Shown here piece by piece: positions 58,224 to 64,000 of a DNA stretch of 64,000 nt. The DNA lies in the NCBI GenBank assembly GCA_022419385.1, contig JAJUBI010000007.1:1397768-1461767 (forward strand), read 5' to 3'. The DNA is from Paraconiothyrium sp. Pb-2020. Taxonomy: Eukaryota > Ascomycota > Dothideomycetes > Pleosporales > Didymosphaeriaceae. The notes under the pieces are model-generated. The model saw only the letters and a list, made by a program, of their open reading frames with translations, was not told the origin of the DNA and did no database searches. Position 1 is the stretch's first letter, and every line of letters begins with the position of its first letter. A program made the position numbers and the translations under genes.

Positions 58224-58880
58224 ATTCACAGCCCGTTGTTGAGACAATGCGAAGAGTCGGTAGGAAGACTGGTGCCCTCGGCGCCCTGGAATATCGGAAA
58301 CTTGGAACCTTGGAATGTCGTACACGTGACGAGATCTCGACCAATCAGTACCTATGGTAGTGGGTCTGTAGTAACCTCACAGTTCGAGGTCAGGATGAGG
58401 GTCAACTACAAAGCTCGGTAACAAGGAAGCATCCCAAGCTAGATGGTACATGGCTCGTCCTAGGGTGAATAATGATGAATTGTGCGTCTCGAGTTGAGTC
58501 CTGATACTACCTTATGATCGACTTTCACGGTGATAAGGGCAGAGGGCCAATCACGGGTGGGCTCTGGCACTTTCAGCGACCATCTATGCTACCATGCGTT
58601 ACTGAAAGTTAGCATCACATCCAGGCGTGTTTTTTTGGAAGTAGCATGGCCCGAATGTATGGGGGCTAAAAAACGTTGCATGCGAGATTGCGGATGAGTC
58701 AGACAAAACCACTTGCTTCCAACCATACAAATCAACAACGATCATACACCTGGCCCAAAATTTTTGTTCAGCCTTTCAATACGACCGCTACGTATTACTA
58801 TCAGTACCTTCGTACTCTTTGGACAAAAATCAGCATACAGATATCGAATATATCAACGCAAAGCATACTCACCATCTATA
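58224..58880. other. Divergent promoter region, HET gene and pyroglutamyl peptidase
   Basis: 657 bases between divergent ATGs. The frames at 58676-58958 run into the peptidase start and are out of frame. No gene is seen. Confidence 0.5.
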
Positions 58881-59669
58881 ATGACATCTGCGACCAAACC
58901 CGACACTGTTAAAGTCCTTGTCACCGGTTTCGGCGTACGTCACCCGCCCATGCTCTAACATCCTAGCTGATCATCCCAGCCCTTCCTCGACATCAGTGCA
59001 AACCCCTCCTGGTCCATCGCCTCCTCCCTTCCGACAAAATTCTCCTCAACAAACGGCACTCCCATCCAATTAGTGGTCCCTAACACGCCTGTCCCAGCAG
59101 CCTACCACAAGCTCCTCACACAATCCTCCACTTTAATCGCGGAGCACTCCCCGCACATAGTCCTGCACATGGGCCTTGCATTCGATAGAGATTACTTCGC
59201 CGTCGAGCAGAGCGCGCTAAGAGAAGGCTACCACGAAATTCCCGATGTTGACCGTAAAGTCATTACGCGCGTGGAGAATAAGAAACTCTTTGGGAAAGAG
59301 CCGGCGTCGTTGGGGACTTCGCTTGATTTATACACGGCGGTCGATGCATGGCAGACGGCGTGCGCACGGTTGAGGCTGCCGACGAATGGAGAGGGTGTGA
59401 TGCAGGGCAAGATAGGCGGGAAAGGGAAGCAGCAGGGGAAGCAGGAGGGGAAGAAGGTGGATGTGAGGTTGAGTGATGATGTGGGAACGTATGTGTGTGG
59501 TCTTATTTATTATTCGAGTTTGGCGGAGATGCAAAAGAGGGTTGGGATGAGGGATGTCGTCTTTTTGCACATCCCGCCACTGAATGGTGAAGAAGAGGTG
59601 GGTGTTGGAGTGGAGGTCACGAAGGAGCTTGTGGTTGCTTTGGTAGATGTATGGGAGGCGAGGTCGTAG
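58881..59669 (+). CDS. Pyroglutamyl-peptidase I family (C15) cysteine peptidase
   Basis: Removes N-terminal pyroglutamate from peptides. Exons 58881-58934 and 58980-59669 give 247 residues. The opening VLVTGFGPFLDISANPSW matches the family start and is assembled across the intron. Likely catalytic residues are E94 (AVEQSALREGYHEIPDVD region), C191 (VGTYVCGLIYYSSL) and H215 (FLHIPPL), in the usual order and spacing. A Gly/Lys/Gln low-complexity insert (about 161-175, KIGGKGKQQGKQEGKK) sits before the cysteine and is unusual. The 3' end lies only 53 bases from the convergent MED7 stop codon. Confidence 0.88.
59418..59450 (+). other. Purine-rich tract with four G-runs
   Basis: G-runs at 59418-59420, 59424-59426, 59435-59438 and 59447-59450 fit a possible intramolecular G-quadruplex with loops of 3, 8 and 8 bases. 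It lies in the low-complexity insert of the peptidase gene. Confidence 0.4.
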
Positions 59670-59722
59670 CATCGTTCCCACGTTAGTGTGTATCTTGATG
59701 GGTAGTTTCACAAGCTGTTTTC

Positions 59723-60520
59723 TCAATGACCCAGCACCTCGTTCATAACACCCCACATCTCCCTCTGTCTCCCCTTGCGTCGCTCTTCGTCACTGGCCTC
59801 ATCCACGATCTCGCCCTCACTTTTGCTCTCTACAGTCCCCTTCTCCAACCCCTCTAATACTTCCTGTACTCTTTCCTTCATCTTTTCGACGCCCTCTATT
59901 TCAGCCCTCTTTCGCTCCACCTGCCTCTCCATCTCTCTTATCAGCGTCTCCCTTGCCTGGTGTGGCCTATACTCATTGACCAACGCATGCATGTTCAGCG
60001 CAAGCGTCAAAATGTCCTTGAGTTTCTCATCTTTCGCGCTACTCTTGGGCTCTTGCGCTACAATGCCCAGCAGCTCAATATATGATATTATGATCGATCT
60101 CAGAAAGCGGAAGAGGTAGGCTTGTCGGTCGAGGCTGGACCAATTCGACGAGGAGGGGTAAAGCTGCTCGTACGTCCAGTCGAGCACGACGTCGCCGGTT
60201 ATCGGATGTGTCTGGAGGCGTGTGCGTATGGCTTGCATCACTTCGGGATAGTCGTCAAGGGCGTTTATGGTGGTCTTTTTGCCGAAAACAGAGTACTCGG
60301 TGGTTGGAGAGGGAGGAGCGGGTGGGACGAGGTAGCGGAGCTCGGTGGGGAGCTGCAGAAGTTGTGCCGCTGTGAGCGTGGTGCCATTTTCAATATTTTG
60401 GTCAGATTTAAACTGCGCAAGGGCGTCGATGTTCTTAGGTGTGAAGTGCTTGTAGAAGGGCGGCGGGTTGGGGAAGTAGGACGTCAGGACGTCTTCGTCT
60501 TCGGTAGCTGGTTGCGCCAT
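59723..60520 (-). CDS. MED7: Mediator complex subunit 7
   Basis: A middle-module subunit of Mediator, bridging activators and RNA polymerase II. A single exon from ATG 60520 gives 265 residues. The start is typical: ATEDEDVLTSYFPNPPPFYKHFTPKNI. The motif LLQLPTELRYLVPPAPP and the helical part (LFRFLRSIIISYIELLGIVA, ILTLALNMHALVNEYRPHQARETLI) match the family. A long charged coiled coil (MERQVERKRAEIEGVEKMKERVQEVLEGLEKG) and a short acidic and basic tail finish it. The frame is open 5' to 60739, but the extension is not Med7-like, so the internal ATG was chosen. Confidence 0.95.
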   Translation of the reverse strand: MAQPATEDEDVLTSYFPNPPPFYKHFTPKNIDALAQFKSDQNIENGTTLTAAQLLQLPTELRYLVPPAPPSPTTEYSVFGKKTTINALDDYPEVMQAIRTRLQTHPITGDVVLDWTYEQLYPSSSNWSSLDRQAYLFRFLRSIIISYIELLGIVAQEPKSSAKDEKLKDILTLALNMHALVNEYRPHQARETLIREMERQVERKRAEIEGVEKMKERVQEVLEGLEKGTVESKSEGEIVDEASDEERRKGRQREMWGVMNEVLGH

Positions 60521-61203
60521 GGTGAGCGATTCCCAAATCTGATGGCGAACTGATCCGATTTCGTAGGGACCGCGGTGCGAAAGTGGTTGTGAAGTGTGTG
60601 CACTGTTGCATGTTATCGTCGACGCGTTGCGAAAGCTAGTGAAGCGGCGCACTGGGATCAAGGCTTGGCATTTGACTCCACCTCCGACTAGGAGTAGCGC
60701 CTTCCCCACGTCCATACGAATACTGTGAACCATGACCACTGAACTGTATGGTGCTTATTGTACGCGTCTATATGCGATAAAATTCGTTAGCGGCTGCTCT
60801 TACCACAGCAACTGCTCGGAGATCTCTCACTCGAGAGCTCTGGGGAGAGTGGATTCTGCATCAGCGAAAAAAATGATCACGTCAACATGCAATTGTGAGG
60901 AATCTAAATGGCCAATGCTTCGGGGATCTCGTTGGTAAAGTTTTTCAACACTTCAGAACCACGGGAGAGAGTATGCTCTGTTCATGCCATTCGTTACGAC
61001 TCATTTGTCATCTAGATGCATCTCTGTTCTCATCGAAGGTCAGTGGGGGACGGCTACGGCGAAGGAGCCGCGCTAGATCAGGACCGCAACGCGCTTTCTC
61101 CAAATTCACACACAGTGTGCAAAAGCGCACGATTGAAAATTGCGTTGCATATTCCCCATGACTGTTCTAACGAAATTATCTAGGTTTACAACTCTCGGGC
61201 TCT
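60521..61203. other. Intergenic
   Basis: MED7 promoter and 3' flank of the PhoD gene. No gene is seen. Confidence 0.5.
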
Positions 61204-63534
61204 CTAATACTTGATGTACATCTGGTTGAAGTGCGTCACATTCCATGCCCCGGTTTCGGTATTCCGCGTTAGATTCGTCTGCTTGACGCTTCCCCTCTGC
61301 AATGCACCGTTCTCTACGGTGCCGTTCGCCACACTGCGCTTCAGATGGTTGGCGCCTGCCAATACTGTGAAGTTCGCCAGGCTGATCTCGAGCGGGTTAC
61401 GGAAAGCTACGGTGGGGCAGCCTGTTGCACAATTAGCCTTCCGAAGCTAACACCACGCCTCTGTCCAGGGTATCAGAAAAGTACCAAAATAATTCGCGGT
61501 GATCTCGCTTGAAGAGATCTGGAGCTCATAGTAACCACGGTAGTAGCCCTCGGTCCATTGAAGCTCTTTGTTGTCTCGCACCAGACCAGCTGCCTCAACA
61601 TTTCCGTAGGTGATATTCGGCGCATAGCCAGAGGACGAGACTGCGGTTCCAGCAAACTCGACACCAACGGAGCCGGCGCCTGTGATCTGGTCGTATGGCA
61701 TCTCATCCCTGTGAAGGTTTAGAACACTACTCAGATGGTATCCACCGCCATAACTTACAACCAGACAAGGTCTGAAACCCAATTGGCATGCGAGTCTCCT
61801 GCTAAGAAGATAGTGTTCGAAATTCCATTATTGTAAAGGTGTTGCAGCGTGCGGTTACGATTAGCGGTATAACCCTGAAGAGGTCAGTTTTGGATGATCA
61901 CTGTAAAGCCGTGAACTTACGTCCCACTGATCAGCATTCAACCAGTCGCTCGATCTAGCTGTGTTGTTGAGTCTCGAAAAAACTATCTGGTTTCCAATGA
62001 TCCTCCACGTAGCACCTCTCTGCGCGGATTTCGAGAGCTGTCCGTAAAACCAATTCTCTTGATGACTCCCCATGAGACTGCGACTAGCGTCGTCGATAAG
62101 CTCCGCCACATAGTCATCGTTCCAGTTCAGGGTCGTAATGGAGCGGTCATAGTTACGAGTGTCGAGCATGATAATGTCAAAGAGCTTGCCGATTTGGAAA
62201 GTGCGCCATATGCGAAGATTATCGTCCATGTCGACTTGACGGATACTGGTGTGCGAATTAGATGATCAGGGTCTACCAAAAGCAGATGAAGGCTTACGGC
62301 ATCCATTCAAAGTATGCGCGAACAGCGTTCATCTTGCGTTGATCGACGCTCACACCTCCATCCTTGCGGAACGAATCTTCAGTATTGTTTAGACCACTAG
62401 AGCCATCGCGGTATCCATTGTTGGATACCTCTTCTCGCTGTCAGTATTGGAGCTTGGACATCAGTGCTCAACGTACCGTGGTCGTCCCAGACAGGTATCC
62501 ATGCGTATTGACGGTGCGAAAGAAGCAGGTCCAAATCAGTACGATCTACACCAGTCAGCATGGATCACAACGCTCAGACAGGCCACCTGCATTGGGCAAT
62601 ACGCGTGCGATAGTCTGTTCGCAGAGTTAGCCGGGGCACCAAAGAGGATAAAGAATTACGAACCATAGAGAGTGAAGATCTCATCGCTCGGGTTTGTGGC
62701 CCTCGCATCCTTGCCCAACGTGCCCTTACCAGTCTCGTAGATGTAGTCTCCAAGATGGATCTTTGACAGCAGTCAGCGTATTGCGAACCAAAGGAATACC
62801 CCCTGAAGGGCCACGTACGACATAATCCACGTTGTCCTTCCTCGCGGCATTCCCGTAAGCATTAAAGTACCCATTTGGGTAATTGCTGCATGAGTACACT
62901 GCTAGACCAACTTTGGTTACATCGTCGTCTGGTCCCGGGCTCGTCTTTGTGCGACCAAGAGGGCTCTTGTTGCTGGACCCGCAGACGTTGAACTGGTAGT
63001 AGTATTGCGTGAAGGGTTGAAGATTCTTTGCCTCCACCTGAACGCAGTCAATAAAGAAGTATCCCAGAAAGATCTTCACAGAGATCATACCTTGACAGTG
63101 TAATCAATATCCGAGGTCGTATACACAGTGCCTTTATCAACGATTGCGGAAAAATTCTTGTCAGCACCAATTTGGTATTCCACGCACACGAGGTTAGAGC
63201 CCGCTTTGATGTAGGTCTCAGTGTCGTGGTTGTACAGTGGAACATTGCCTTCCACCGTCACGTTACTGGCATCGTTCTTAGTTGTTGGCGAGATACGGGT
63301 CCAAAGGATGACTGAATTGGGCAAAGGGTCACCAGAGGCAACTCCATGGGTAAAGTTCAGGGCTGATGGGTCCCACGTTCGAGCTCTCAAGGCAGAACTG
63401 CGCTTTGCTACCTTCGGAAGGTCGATGCCAAGGGATGGACGGCGCCGAGAAGGCGATGCGTAGTTAAGGTTCGTGTGAAAAGCTGCTGTCACCACCGAAG
63501 TGATAGATAGCACTGTGAGCCAGTAAGAAGCCAT
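61204..63534 (-). CDS. PhoD-like secreted phosphatase (alkaline phosphatase D)
   Basis: Ten exons close in frame: 63534-63091, 63037-62819, 62760-62664, 62614-62591, 62545-62477, 62430-62298, 62245-61921, 61874-61759, 61708-61485 and 61421-61204, giving 622 residues. A signal peptide is visible (MASYWLTVLSITSVVTA). The N-terminal PhoD domain is FTHGVASGDPLPNSVILWTR. Metal-site motifs are HLGDYIYE (223-230), WDDHE (281-285), MLDTRNYDRS and LAGDSHANW (461-469). Several N-glycosylation sites are present. It probably releases phosphate from phosphoesters outside the cell. The fourth exon has only 24 bases, and the intron after it (62546-62590) requires a GC donor. The last exon is read from the second acceptor after GGCTAATTGTGCAACAG, since the first gives an immediate stop. 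Confidence 0.93.
62546..62590 (-). other. GC-AG intron in the PhoD-like gene
   Basis: The exon ends GCCCAAT, the intron begins GCAGGT and ends GTGTAG. This restores IAQYRTD. The GT four bases downstream (GCAG|GTGG) would break the frame and give a stop. Confidence 0.75.
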
Positions 63535-64000
63535 CTTGATAGACTGGATTGCAGCTACAACAGTACAACCAAACAGCCGTGCTTGCAGCATATATACCTA
63601 GACTTGAATGATACACCCATGTACATTTCGTACTACACGAGAGCGGGGCAACGATCTTCCCACGCATTCACCATCGTTGCCGCTACGGCTCAACGAAAAG
63701 GACAAGAGATGGACCAATTGGAACTTGCGTGATTGAAGCATGTCAACTTTGTTCCTGAGCTTCGAATACGAGGAACGGCCCGTGGTGAGGATTTCGCGTG
63801 GGATTGGCCAGGCTGATGTTCGCGCGGGACGAAGCGCGGGTCGCTGAACGCTCTTGGCTGCATACACTAATGCAAGGTGCTTCGACTACGGGAATTGTAT
63901 TCTGCATACTGCCACCAAGGGATGAGGGGCTGACGTAGGGACAGACATTGATGACTCGGGGGTGGACAGAGGTATCGGGACGAATACACATTGTCTGGCT
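63535..64000. other. Upstream region of the PhoD-like gene
   Basis: Promoter sequence to the window end. The short frames (63598-63991, -) do not resemble proteins. I see no PHO-type CACGTG element. Confidence 0.45.

Noticed and set aside
60521..60739. N-terminal extension of MED7 to a start at 60739
   Set aside because: The extra 73 residues are unlike Med7, whereas ATG 60520 gives the typical family start.
1..64000. Secondary-metabolite cluster, CRISPR array, transposon or viral insertion
   Set aside because: No synthase, cytochrome P450, transporter cluster, spaced repeats, transposase, reverse transcriptase or capsid-like frame was found by reading.

Overview
The window is nuclear DNA from a filamentous ascomycete (Pezizomycotina; probably a dothideomycete, which is inference). 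Evidence: short introns of about 45-100 bases with fungal donor, CTAAC/CTGAC branch and AG acceptor signals, a HET-domain gene, a C2H2 plus fungal-type transcription factor, a fungal neutral trehalase, and Mediator/eIF3 genes of fungal type. Gene models below were joined exon by exon by hand using splice signals, reading-frame phase and family conservation; no transcript data or database search was available.

Layout. 1-1479: 3' end of a very large DUF3638-type gene (+). 3170-6607: a C2H2 zinc-finger transcription factor (-). 6608-13921: a 7.3-kb stretch with no supportable gene. 13922-15055: an F-box-type gene (+). 16070-17110: an orphan (-). 17111-20109: no supportable gene. 20110-20817: an orphan (+). 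21842-24224: neutral trehalase (+). 24915-25500: MBF1 (+). 25907-26530: acidic orphan (-), then a possible tiny secreted peptide. 28993-32129: C1-tetrahydrofolate synthase (-). 32696-34284: SH3-containing protein (-). 35311-36427: eIF3i (+). 37122-38304: histidine phosphatase (+). 39182-40790: NADP-isocitrate dehydrogenase (+). 41004-43823: Ser/Pro-rich protein with a KEN box (+). 45628-47169: disordered RS-like protein (-). 48187-50034: WD40 protein (-). 50803-51429: small secreted protein (-). 52116-54999: 869-residue orphan (-). 55987-58223: HET protein (-). 58881-59669: pyroglutamyl peptidase (+). 59723-60520: MED7 (-). 61204-63534: PhoD-like phosphatase (-).

The genes form no single pathway. 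Housekeeping functions (one-carbon and NADPH metabolism, trehalose mobilisation, translation initiation, Mediator) alternate with accessory ones (HET protein, secreted protein, orphans). C1-THF synthase and NADP-isocitrate dehydrogenase both have a mitochondrial presequence followed by an in-frame internal ATG at the start of the conserved enzyme, suggesting one gene serves two compartments in each case.

Most notable: MBF1 keeps an open frame, but two stretches of its conserved helix-turn-helix DNA are read out of phase. Three of about 47 modelled introns need a GC donor. The transcription factor's first zinc finger is split by a 26-base microexon. An unrecognised 869-residue protein beside the HET gene carries a Cys/His N-terminal module.
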